This document shows, piece after piece, positions 23,721-31,366 of a stretch of DNA of 56,353 bases. The DNA lies in contig JANLJF010000058.1 in assembly GCA_029255605.1 (NCBI GenBank), positions 1-56,353 of the forward strand, written 5' to 3'. The notes beneath the pieces were generated by a model that was given only the letters and a program-made list of their open reading frames with translations, did not search any database and was not told where the DNA came from. The stretch comes from Azovibrio restrictus. GTDB taxonomy: Bacteria; Bacteroidota; Bacteroidia; Chitinophagales; Chitinophagaceae. Position numbers and translations under genes: made by a program. Positions within the stretch are counted from its first letter, which is position 1; each line of letters starts with the position of its first letter.

Positions 23721-24410
23721 TCATATTTGCTCTGCAGCCAGTGGTTTGGTACAGAAAAACCAATCGTGGCATGTTATCCCGTCCCTGTTCTCCATGCGCT
23801 CTTTTGCTACCCCACAAGAACCTGCAGTCGGTACTATTACGTCATCCCCCGGTTGCCAATCCGCAGGGGTGGCTATACTGTGTTTATCAGCAGTCTGCAT
23901 CGCTATCAGTGCTCTTTTGATCTCGCTGAAGTTTCTGCCGGTGGAAAGCGGGTAATAAATCATAGCCCTGATGATACCCTTAGGGTCAATAAAAAAGACT
24001 GCCCGTACAGCCTTGGTTGAACTCTCCCCAGGCTGAATCATGCCATACTTCTTTGCCACATCCATTGTGATATCCTCAATTAAAGGGAAATTCACCTCAA
24101 TATTCTTCATGCCTTTAAACTCTATCTTTTCTTTGATAGTCCTTAACCAGGCAATATGACTATACAATCCATCAACAGACAGGCCGACCAGCTTGCAGTT
24201 GAGTGCATTGAATTCAGTTTCCATTTTTGCAAACGTCATAAACTCTGATGTACAAACCGGGGTAAAATCTGCCGGATGGCTGAATAAGATAACCCATTTG
24301 CCCTCGTAATCTCCGGGAAAATTTATGTCCCCTTGAGTGGTCACCGCTTTAAATTCGGGTGCTTTATCGCCAATTCGTGGCATGGCATACCCTTGTGTTG
24401 GTTGTTCCAT
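23721..24410 (-). CDS. Peroxiredoxin, 1-Cys (Prx6-like) type
   Basis: The 229-aa protein has FSHPADFTPVCTSEF with the peroxidatic Cys53 in the PxxxTxxC motif, and GLSVDGLYSHIAWLRTIKEK and AVRAVFFIDPKGIIRAMIYY typical of Prx6 and archaeal-type peroxiredoxins. The C-terminal arm has two further Cys (SCGVAKERM and WFFCTKP), as in archaeal homologues where they help reduction. It reduces peroxides in the cytoplasm. It converges on the sulfur genes, consistent with protection against oxidative by-products of sulfide oxidation. Confidence 0.9.
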   Translation of the reverse strand: MEQPTQGYAMPRIGDKAPEFKAVTTQGDINFPGDYEGKWVILFSHPADFTPVCTSEFMTFAKMETEFNALNCKLVGLSVDGLYSHIAWLRTIKEKIEFKGMKNIEVNFPLIEDITMDVAKKYGMIQPGESSTKAVRAVFFIDPKGIIRAMIYYPLSTGRNFSEIKRALIAMQTADKHSIATPADWQPGDDVIVPTAGSCGVAKERMENRDGITCHDWFFCTKPLAAEQI

Positions 24411-24555
24411 TTTTTCCGTTTTTAATTAGAATTATTTTCGTAGGCCGGACCATAATGGTGTTCCGTCCCGGTTACGTAACTCGTTAGTTTTAACCCAAGT
24501 TTCAACAAAGGTGGTTTGTGTCACCGTAATATCTAATGATGCACTTCAGCACATC

Positions 24556-24593
24556 GGTTGATCTTGGTCAGTTGGAAAGAGGTTCACAGAAAC
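24556..24593 (+). repeat. Possible right-end tRNA-tail copy (scar 4)
   Basis: GGTTGATCTTGG (24556) and AAGAGGTTCACAGAAAC (24577-24593) resemble scar 3, where AAGAGGATCACAGAAAC occurs (16 of 17 identical). It is weaker than the other scars because no hairpin follows. It may mark the right end of an inserted segment from about 18.37 kb. Confidence 0.4.
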
Positions 24594-24607
24594 TTATTGA
24601 ACCAGTG

Positions 24608-25127
24608 TTATTCTTTTATAGCTTTTATGGCTGAAAGATAAATTTTCCTGATGCTGTTTTTCTCTTCCCTATGACAAATTGCTTCTACGGCTGGCAAAAG
24701 TTCTTTATTATATTTCGTTCTTAATTTTAGTATTTCTCCCAACGCATAAGCAGCACTCCAGCGCACAACTGTACCTGTATGCTCCGAATTTACGAGGAGG
24801 TTGGAAATGGCTTCATCAAGTTTTCGCCGGGAAAAGATGAATAATATTACCGATTACTTTGGCAGATTCCCATTTTACTCTTGGTGCTTTTTCAGTTAGC
24901 ATTTTTGTTACGAATACAAATACTTTCTCATCGGCAATAGCTGGTTTTTGCTTTGTGGCAAACTCGATAGCTTCAATGCATGTAGCTTTTACGGGGTCCT
25001 TCCCTTGAGAAGCAAACTGAATCAGATCTTTAGAAGCTAATGCGCCATCCAACAACCATTTGCTAAGTATTTCTGTCTTTTCTTTAGGCTTGGTTGTCTT
25101 GTCTTTAATTAGTTCTTCGATATCCAT
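24608..25127 (-). pseudogene. HEAT-repeat protein gene with a frameshift
   Basis: The frame starting at 25127 (MDIEELIKDKTTKPKEKTEI) runs to a stop at 24816 after about 103 aa. A HEAT-like sequence continues in another frame down to a stop at 24608: LDEAISNLLVNSEHTGTVVR, then WSAAYALGEILKLRTKYNKE and ICHREEKNSIRKIYLSAIKA. The two parts join if one base of the TTTT run at 24821-24824 (AAAA on the coding strand) is removed. The full protein would be about 170 aa of HEAT helices. It may be a genuine pseudogene, a sequencing slip in a homopolymer, or an A-run slippage site. Confidence 0.75.
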
Positions 25128-25151
25128 AACACTACTATTGTTGAATTGTAT

Positions 25152-25586
25152 CTACTCAATTTTCATTCCGGCCTCAACCCCGTATCGTATGGCCGCTTCC
25201 AGTACATCCATATGTATGTCTTTTAGCGCTTTAAACTTAATGCAATACCCCGTAACACTTGCCTTTCCTATTTTGTTTCCAAATGTTTCGGCTAGGTATT
25301 TCTTGTCTTTAAGGCCAAGGATATAAACAGAGATGCCCGTTGTATTGGCGCTTATACCAATCTGAAAAAAGTCGCGGCTAGTTCCATTGGCATATTTTAT
25401 AGTGTATTGCCCATAGCCTATAGTAGGATTGGCAACCGTTTTGCCTTCCCTATCTTTACCGTCTTCAAACCACAATTTACACCCCGGCAATACTTGAAGT
25501 ATGCGCTGGTGCAATGCCTGCATATCATTCCGTTTCTGCTCAGGCTGGCTGGCAATATATTGTTCTATCTGTTTCTGTGTGGTCAT
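25152..25586 (-). CDS. DUF1801-domain protein (YdhG-like)
   Basis: A 144-aa cytoplasmic protein of the DUF1801 type: IEQYIASQPEQKRNDMQALH at the N-terminus, LPGCKLWFEDGKD, and NPTIGYGQYTIKYANGTSRDF, then ISVYILGLKDKKYL and FKALKDIHMDVLEAAIRYGV. This covers the full domain. Biochemical function of the family is not established. It lies 25 bp upstream of the HEAT-repeat gene on the same strand; the two may be co-transcribed. Confidence 0.8.
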   Translation of the reverse strand: MTTQKQIEQYIASQPEQKRNDMQALHQRILQVLPGCKLWFEDGKDREGKTVANPTIGYGQYTIKYANGTSRDFFQIGISANTTGISVYILGLKDKKYLAETFGNKIGKASVTGYCIKFKALKDIHMDVLEAAIRYGVEAGMKIE

Positions 25587-25738
25587 ATAAATACTGGTTT
25601 AAGGGTCTTCAATGAAGGTTAACTACGAATATGCAATACAGCAATTATCCATAAATAATATGAATTTGTCAAGTATAATATTCTTCAAAAATAAAGCCGC
25701 TGTATGGTGGCCTTTTAATATTCTTATGGTATTTAAAG

Positions 25739-26179
25739 CTAGCTGCGGTTGCGTGAACGAAGTGCCAGCCCGCTCAGTATAGTACCTGCGGAAGCCAATA
25801 GCAATGCTACAATTGCCCCGGCCTTGCCGCTTCCGGAACCAAAAACAGCACCCGCGGAAGTGGCCAGATGTATAATACTGAGAATAATAGCGGTTATTCC
25901 TGATACCAAAGCCACCCTTGCCCCTTTTCTTGAGGTACGGGCTTTAGCACGCCACCCAACAACCAGGCTGATTAGCCCCAGCACACCGGGAACAAGAGAC
26001 TTAGCGCGCCCTGCAGTTATGCCTTTTACAGTAGTTGATTTTTTTTCGTCCATTGCCGCCACGCTGTCAGCCTCAATCACGGTTTCGTTTTGAGCAATTT
26101 GTGAAAATGCTTTGGGTACAAAAAACAAAGAGATCAGGATGAACCAGGCTGATAACCCGCAAAAAATATATTTCTTCAT
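25739..26179 (-). CDS. Membrane protein, DUF6223-like
   Basis: From ATG 26179 (MKKYIFCGLSAWFILISLFF) the protein has 146 aa; an earlier in-frame ATG at 26251 would add 24 residues before the signal. After a signal peptide there is a short linker, then GITAGRAKSLVPGVLGLISL, a charged loop (RAKARTSRKGAR), a second segment (ALVSGITAIILSIIHLATSA), and a third (GAIVALLLASAGTILSGLAL). This Gly-rich three-segment layout resembles DUF6223, function unknown. It sits downstream of the AraC gene on the same strand. Confidence 0.6.
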   Translation of the reverse strand: MKKYIFCGLSAWFILISLFFVPKAFSQIAQNETVIEADSVAAMDEKKSTTVKGITAGRAKSLVPGVLGLISLVVGWRAKARTSRKGARVALVSGITAIILSIIHLATSAGAVFGSGSGKAGAIVALLLASAGTILSGLALRSRNRS

Positions 26180-26251
26180 GAGAGATTGTTGTGAGGACAA
26201 AACTATGCTTTCAGGCAACGGTGCAATTGTAAAAAATCGACATTTTGCCAT

Positions 26252-27064
26252 TTAGAACTCAACTGTACCTCTATCGCTTGCCAAACGTATATCCTGCTTA
26301 AAATACTCCTTGGGGTTACAACCTGAAAACTGCTGGAAATCGTGAATGAAGTGAGACTCATCATAGTACCCGTATTCCAAAGCGATTTGTGTCAATAGTT
26401 TATTCCGGAAATTTTTATTGAGAAGAGAATTAAACCGCGCAATCCGTAAAAATAACTTGGGATTAAAACCGGAAAACTCTTTAAACCTCCGTTCAAACTG
26501 TCGCGTAGATAAGAAGTTGCTTTCAGCCCATGATTTTACGGAGACCCCGCTGTAAGCATTTGAAAGCATCCTTATAGAAGAACAAATATTTGCAAATTCT
26601 GCCCGGGCATTTTTCAGGCGTGCTTCCAGAAAGTCAAACACAAGTTTAATCCGTTGGTTGTTGTCTGCAGCCAGCATCAACCTTTCTTCAAGCATCTCAC
26701 CTTCCCTGCCACAAAACGATTTAATATCCACACATTGATTGGTAAACTCGTTTGCAGGCAGGCGAAATAATTGGGGCAAAGCATGTGGGTACAAATAAAA
26801 GCCAAGGATGCCGAAATCTGTATTGGATGAAGCCTTACTGATAGTTTGTGTTTGTCCGTAGATGCCAGAAACCAGGTTTTTCTCCGCATCAAATGCAGAC
26901 TGGTATTTGAATTGACCTTTGTAACAAAAGATAACCTCAGGACAGTGATGCGCAAATGCATGATGAACATATGGCTTATCTACGGAAGCTTTGTATTCCA
27001 CCAGCCAAAAGAACCTGACATATTCAGCAAGGTGTTTGGGTGGCTGTATGATTTTAAAGTTCAT
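26252..27064 (-). CDS. AraC-family transcriptional regulator
   Basis: A 270-aa regulator with an N-terminal sensing domain of the DUF6597 kind (IIQPPKHLAEYVRFFWLVEY, HHCPEVIFCYKGQFKYQSAF) and a C-terminal double helix-turn-helix: VKSWAESNFLSTRQFERRFK (about 175-195) and LTQIALEYGYYDESHFIHDF (about 225-245), followed by SGCNPKEYFKQD. It probably binds a small ligand or responds to stress. It is encoded upstream of the DUF6223-like membrane protein, which it might control. Confidence 0.88.
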   Translation of the reverse strand: MNFKIIQPPKHLAEYVRFFWLVEYKASVDKPYVHHAFAHHCPEVIFCYKGQFKYQSAFDAEKNLVSGIYGQTQTISKASSNTDFGILGFYLYPHALPQLFRLPANEFTNQCVDIKSFCGREGEMLEERLMLAADNNQRIKLVFDFLEARLKNARAEFANICSSIRMLSNAYSGVSVKSWAESNFLSTRQFERRFKEFSGFNPKLFLRIARFNSLLNKNFRNKLLTQIALEYGYYDESHFIHDFQQFSGCNPKEYFKQDIRLASDRGTVEF

Positions 27065-27227
27065 GATATTCTTTTGAAATACTCGTTTACGGCTGCTTCG
27101 TATAATAAAGCTACTTATAAGCTCATAATCCGGGCGTTTTTGTGTTCATTCTTTTTTACAATATCCCATCGGGATGCTTAAAAGCACCAACATTGAAAAA
27201 ATAATATCTTGCACCGGTCATTGAACT

Positions 27228-28352
27228 ATGGACAGCAATACACACAGGTTAAAAGAACTGGCCAGGCTATTTTTAAAGTTGGGCATTATCGGCTTTGGCG
27301 GCCCTGCTGTGCATATTGCCATGATGGAAGAAGAGGTAGTGCGAAAAAGGAAGTGGTTTACCCAGGCGTATTTTCTTGACCTTGTTGGCGCTACCAACCT
27401 GATACCCGGCCCCAATTCAACTGAAATGACCATGCACTGCGGCAAGGAAAGGGCAGGCTGGAAAGGGTTATTTGTTGCCGGGCTTTGCTTTATCCTGCCC
27501 GCGGTAATCATCACAGCGATATTTGCCTGGGCATACCAGAAATATGGCAAACTGCCGGAAGTAGCGCCATTTATCTACGGTATTAAACCCGCAATCATAG
27601 CCGTTGTGGTTTCGCTTATGCTATCGCTTGGCAGGAAAGCATTGAAATCAGTGGAACTGGGGATTCTAGGGGCAATAGCAGCCATTCTTGCATTCATGGG
27701 CTACAGTGAAATCATCATATTATTTGGAATAGGCTTTACAGGCGTTATTATCCATAAGTTTAAAAATACCGGCCATAACTTTCTCACCTTCGCGCCATTA
27801 TTATTACATGTGCCGATACTATCCACTAAAGGCCTGCAATGGAAGATCTTTTGGATTTTCCTGAAAATAGGCGCTATACTTTATGGCAGTGGTTATGTAT
27901 TGTTTGCTTTTCTTGATGATGAATTAGTGGGGCGGGGACTATTGACCAAACAACAGCTTATTGATGCTATTGCTGTGGGACAGTTCACCCCGGGCCCTGT
28001 TTTTTCCGCTGCTACATTTATAGGATGGCAGATAGCCGGATTGCCGGGCGCTATTGCAGCAACAATCGGTATTTTCCTGCCGTCTTTTCTGTTTGTTGCG
28101 CTACTAAACCCTTTGATACCACGCTTGAGGAAATCCAAAACCATGTCGGCTTTTCTCGATACCGTAAACATCGTTTCTGTTGCATTGATACTGGTTGTAT
28201 GCTGGGATATGGCTCATAATGCCATATCCGACTGGCGCACGATTGTTATCGCTGTTTCGGGGTTTATCGTATCTGTTCTTTTCAAAAAGCTTAACAGCGC
28301 ATTTGTTGTTCTCGGCGGTTCCCTGTTAGGCTATTGCTTAACATTGCTGTAG
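27228..28352 (+). CDS. chrA: Chromate transporter (ChrA family)
   Basis: A 374-aa membrane protein built of two homologous halves, each with the CHR signature: KLGIIGFGGPAVHIAMMEEE and LVGATNLIPGPNSTEMTMHC in the first, KIGAILYGSGYVLFAFLDDE and AIAVGQFTPGPVFSAATFIG in the second. This is the long-chain CHR type that exports chromate (and perhaps other oxyanions such as sulfate analogues). There are ten or more hydrophobic segments. It is a single gene divergent from the AraC regulator. Symbol given on family grounds. Confidence 0.9.
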   Translation: MDSNTHRLKELARLFLKLGIIGFGGPAVHIAMMEEEVVRKRKWFTQAYFLDLVGATNLIPGPNSTEMTMHCGKERAGWKGLFVAGLCFILPAVIITAIFAWAYQKYGKLPEVAPFIYGIKPAIIAVVVSLMLSLGRKALKSVELGILGAIAAILAFMGYSEIIILFGIGFTGVIIHKFKNTGHNFLTFAPLLLHVPILSTKGLQWKIFWIFLKIGAILYGSGYVLFAFLDDELVGRGLLTKQQLIDAIAVGQFTPGPVFSAATFIGWQIAGLPGAIAATIGIFLPSFLFVALLNPLIPRLRKSKTMSAFLDTVNIVSVALILVVCWDMAHNAISDWRTIVIAVSGFIVSVLFKKLNSAFVVLGGSLLGYCLTLL

Positions 28353-28382
28353 TTCATAACCTAAATGAACTGTCGAACGGGC

Positions 28383-28748
28383 TTATTTCCCTATCACTAC
28401 CTTTCTATGTGTGCGGCCCCATGTGCGCATCTCATTTATGATGCGTTCCAGCGTGCGGCCATGGGGTGTCAGTTCATATTTTACGGTAGTAGGCTTCGTA
28501 TCCATTACGGTCCTTTTCACCAGCAGGTTCAACTCCAGGTCGTCCAGTTCTTTCGATAGCATTTTGGTACCTATACCATCCAGCAGGCGCAATATCTCCA
28601 TATATTGCAAGGCACCACCACAATTCAGGGTAGTTATCAGCTGTATCTTCCATTTACCGCTAAGGATAGCAATCGTATCCATGGCTGCTATCAGCTCGTC
28701 ATCTTTAGTACAGGCACTATCCAGCACTATCGGTTCTTTTTTTCTCAT
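28383..28748 (-). CDS. HxlR-family regulator
   Basis: A 121-aa winged-helix regulator: CTKDDELIAAMDTIAILSGK, WKIQLITTLNCGGALQYMEI, LLDGIGTKMLSKELDDLELN, then LTPHGRTLERIINEMRTWGR. These are the HxlR helices and wing, full length. Such proteins often sense redox or thiol-reactive compounds through Cys; Cys is present at residue 14 and in TLNCGG. It is divergent from the thioredoxin gene, which may be its target (inference). Confidence 0.85.
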   Translation of the reverse strand: MRKKEPIVLDSACTKDDELIAAMDTIAILSGKWKIQLITTLNCGGALQYMEILRLLDGIGTKMLSKELDDLELNLLVKRTVMDTKPTTVKYELTPHGRTLERIINEMRTWGRTHRKVVIGK

Positions 28749-28889
28749 GCTGTCGCGTTTACGCTATTATACAAATGTATTAGAAAGCCGGCAGCAAACC
28801 AGTTCCCTCCAGGGAACTAATATCCCGCAGGAAAGCTGTGCGCGTAGCTGCATGCCATGAAAGTATTTTTGGAGAATAAAAGCAAACAT

Positions 28890-29222
28890 ATGTCAGCCAT
28901 ATTCACAGATGCCAATTTCGATACCCTCGTATTACAATCCGATAAGCTTTCCATCGTCGACTTCTGGGCCACCTGGTGCCCGCCATGTATTGCCCTGGGC
29001 CCTACTATAGATGCACTGGCACATAGTTTTGAAGGGCAGGTAAATGTGGGCAAGCTGAATGTGGATGAGAACCCGCAGGTATCCATTATGTATGGCGTTA
29101 CCAACCTGCCCTGCATCTTATTTATCCGCAACGGGAAAGTAGTAGATAAGCAAGTGGGCACTGCACCCAAAGCCGTGTATGAGAAAAAAGTGAAACAACT
29201 ATTGGCGGTAGCCCATACATAA
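28890..29222 (+). CDS. Thioredoxin
   Basis: From ATG 28890 (MSAIFTDANFDTLVLQ) the protein has 110 aa, the usual thioredoxin length; an in-frame ATG at 28857 adds 11 residues and cannot be excluded. Active site WATWCPPC (WCPPC instead of the standard WCGPC), followed by KLNVDENPQVSIMYGVTNLP with the cis-Pro, and LFIRNGKVV. It is a cytoplasmic dithiol reductant. Pro in place of Gly in the active site shifts redox potential towards the TlpA/DsbE type, so it may serve a special partner. It stands opposite the HxlR gene. Confidence 0.88.
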   Translation: MSAIFTDANFDTLVLQSDKLSIVDFWATWCPPCIALGPTIDALAHSFEGQVNVGKLNVDENPQVSIMYGVTNLPCILFIRNGKVVDKQVGTAPKAVYEKKVKQLLAVAHT

Positions 29223-29226
29223 GCAA

Positions 29227-29247
29227 AGAGCAGCTACCTGCTGCTCT
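29227..29247. terminator. Terminator-like hairpin between convergent genes
   Basis: AGAGCAGC-tacct-GCTGCTCT directly after the thioredoxin stop, overlapping the last codons of the DUF6157 gene on the other strand. Confidence 0.55.
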
Positions 29248-29647
29248 TCATCGCTTTCACTATTTTCAGGCTTTTATCTTTCTGCAGCTTTTTATACTCC
29301 GGCGTATCGCAGCCATATAAGGCTATCTTGCCTTCTGCATTGCTATGCACGCCCCAGCCATATCGTTTGGTAAGCGGTGAAGCCCTGAAGCATGCCTGTC
29401 CTTTTGAAAAGAAAGCTTCACGCGCTTCTTTCCACTTATCTTTTTCTATGCCATTGCGCTCTGCATATACCGTAAACAAGACGTCATCGGAAGTATATGT
29501 ATAGGGGTGCTTGCTTATCATATCGTATTGCATGGCTGCTACCGATTTAGCATCGCCTTTTGTCGGTGGCACTTCCCCGCTTGTTGCAACCGTATCTGCT
29601 GCTACTTCTATCAGTGTATTGATGCAATTGGTAGTATGTGTCTTCAT
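29234..29647 (-). CDS. DUF6157-like protein
   Basis: A 137-aa soluble protein with THTTNCINTLIEVAADTVAT, KSVAAMQYDMISKHPYTYTS, ARE-AFFSKGQACFRASPLT and KRYGWGVHSNAEGKIALYGC. These motifs match the uncharacterised DUF6157 family. No signal or membrane segment. Cys residues are scattered and without an obvious metal motif. Single-gene unit. Confidence 0.7.
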   Translation of the reverse strand: MKTHTTNCINTLIEVAADTVATSGEVPPTKGDAKSVAAMQYDMISKHPYTYTSDDVLFTVYAERNGIEKDKWKEAREAFFSKGQACFRASPLTKRYGWGVHSNAEGKIALYGCDTPEYKKLQKDKSLKIVKAMKSSR

Positions 29648-29784
29648 AGATTACAAAGGTACCAAGCTTATTAAAAACGAAAAAACTAAGCCGCATTCAG
29701 TTTACAAACCATGCATTATAAATACTTTATGCGCAACCCTTATAATGCCATAACTATTGGCACACCTTTTTAACAGGATATGTT

Positions 29785-30528
29785 ATGGTCAATGAAAACA
29801 GCAAAGACAACGAAAGCACCCGCTTTTACAAAGAAGCTTTACAACTATTAACCGAGAGTGGCGTACCATTTATGCTGGGAGGCGCATTTGCCCTGTTTCA
29901 CTATACCGGGCTTTATAGAGATACAAAAGATCTTGACATCTTCCTAAAGGCATCAGACTATCCACGCGTATTGCAGTTTTTTTCCGAAAAAGGCTTTACG
30001 GTAGAACTGCATGATGCCAGGTGGATTGCCAAAGTCTTCAAAGGCGACTATTTCATAGACCTGATATTTGACAGTGTTAATAACATATGTACTGTAGATG
30101 ATACATGGCTGGCACATGCACCTGAAGGCGAGTTTTGTGGCGTAAAGGTAAAGCTGCTACCTGCCGAAGAATTGATATGGTGCAAAAGCTATGTTTGCAA
30201 CCGCGAACGTTTTGATGGAGCCGACATCAATCATGTACTGTTACGATATGGCAAAAACCTAAACTGGGAACGTTTACTCTGTCGTCTCGACAGGCACTGG
30301 CATTTGCTTTTATCGCATCTTATTTTCTTCCAATTCGTATATCCGTCAGAATACCGGGACATCATCCCCAAGTGGCTGTTTGATGAACTGATATCAAGGG
30401 CGAACCAGCAATACAACCTGCCGGCACCATTGCAGCGTGTGTGCAGGGGGCCTATGATAGATAACACACAATATAGCGTAGATGTGAAGGAATGGGATTA
30501 TCTGGCCTATACCATTAAAACCGTATAG
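29785..30528 (+). CDS. Nucleotidyltransferase-fold protein
   Basis: A 247-aa protein with the nucleotidyltransferase core VPFMLGGAFALFHYTGLYRD then TKDLDIFLK: the GG segment followed by Asp-x-Asp is the expected metal-binding arrangement, though spaced as in the DUF6036-like group rather than in MNT toxins. Further conserved pieces are KGDYFIDLIFD and VKLLPAEELIWCKSYVCNRE. The C-terminal half is helical with many Trp and Leu. It is 2 bp from the phosphoesterase gene. Substrate unknown; could modify a small molecule or a tRNA/protein. Confidence 0.75.
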   Translation: MVNENSKDNESTRFYKEALQLLTESGVPFMLGGAFALFHYTGLYRDTKDLDIFLKASDYPRVLQFFSEKGFTVELHDARWIAKVFKGDYFIDLIFDSVNNICTVDDTWLAHAPEGEFCGVKVKLLPAEELIWCKSYVCNRERFDGADINHVLLRYGKNLNWERLLCRLDRHWHLLLSHLIFFQFVYPSEYRDIIPKWLFDELISRANQQYNLPAPLQRVCRGPMIDNTQYSVDVKEWDYLAYTIKTV

Positions 30529-30530
30529 CA

Positions 30531-31268
30531 ATGGAAACAAAGGAAAAGATACGCATAGCCGCCGTGGGCGATATTCATGTAAAAGAAACGGACAAAGGTA
30601 AATGGACAGCCTATTTCCAGGATATATCAAAGCAGGCAGATGTGCTTGCCATTTGCGGAGACCTGACAGATACAGGCGATGAAACAGAAGCAGAGATATT
30701 ATGCGATGAGCTTAAAGCATGTACCATACCGGTAGTAGCGGTATTGGGCAATCATGATTACGAAAAATCTCGCCATAAGCTGATAAGACAGATATTGCAA
30801 AAATCCGGTGTACACATTTTAGATGGCGAAGCAGTAGTGATAAATGGTGTAGGATTTGCCGGGGTAAAAGGCTTTGGTGGAGGATTTGACAGGTATATGT
30901 TATCTATGTTTGGCGAAGGTGCCATGAAAGCTTTTGTGCAGGAAGCCGTAGATGAAGCACTGCACCTGGACAGGGCACTCGCCAAATTGGAACAGGAGCA
31001 CAAAGCTATGCCCACCATAGCCATCATGCATTATGCCCCTATACAGGAAACCATACAAGGCGAACCCGAAGCTATATTTCCATTCCTGGGTTCTTCGCGC
31101 CTTGCCGAGCCATTGAGCCGCAGAAAAGTTACAGCAGCCTTTCACGGGCATGCACATGCTGGTATGCTGAAAGGCCAGACGGCAGATGGGATAGCCATAT
31201 ACAATGTAGCCCTGCCCATTCTATATAAAGAAGGCTATACGGCAGGGTATTATATCCTTGAAGTGTAA
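30531..31268 (+). CDS. Calcineurin-like metallophosphoesterase
   Basis: A 245-aa phosphoesterase with the five metal motifs: AVGDIHV, ICGDLTDTGD, LGNHDYE, MHYAPIQ and FHGHAHAG. The reaction is hydrolysis of a phosphomono- or diester with a two-metal centre. No signal peptide, so cytoplasmic. It is paired with the nucleotidyltransferase-fold gene by a 2-bp gap, suggesting that one adds and the other removes a nucleotide or phosphate, or that they act in sequence; this is inference. Confidence 0.88.
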   Translation: METKEKIRIAAVGDIHVKETDKGKWTAYFQDISKQADVLAICGDLTDTGDETEAEILCDELKACTIPVVAVLGNHDYEKSRHKLIRQILQKSGVHILDGEAVVINGVGFAGVKGFGGGFDRYMLSMFGEGAMKAFVQEAVDEALHLDRALAKLEQEHKAMPTIAIMHYAPIQETIQGEPEAIFPFLGSSRLAEPLSRRKVTAAFHGHAHAGMLKGQTADGIAIYNVALPILYKEGYTAGYYILEV

Positions 31269-31328
31269 AGAGTAGCAGCATTAGGACGTAATAACATGCT
31301 TTTATACGCTATGTTACTATGACAAGTA

Positions 31329-31336
31329 TATATTTG
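31329..31336 (+). promoter_or_regulatory. -7 promoter element TATATTTG
   Basis: Perfect TAnnTTTG, 30 bp before ATG 31367; likely promoter of the membrane-protein gene that follows. Confidence 0.6.
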
Positions 31337-31366
31337 TACTTTCCAAAGACGCCAATCGACTGACAG

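Noticed and set aside
24411-24555. A third Crp-type operator before the peroxiredoxin gene (GTGTCACC)
   Set aside because: Half-site only (TGTGTCACC), without the N6 spacing and second half. It is not counted with the two good sites.
15463-24600. A complete integrative element with integrase
   Set aside because: No integrase, relaxase, transposase or phage gene is present in the window. Only attachment-like scars are seen.
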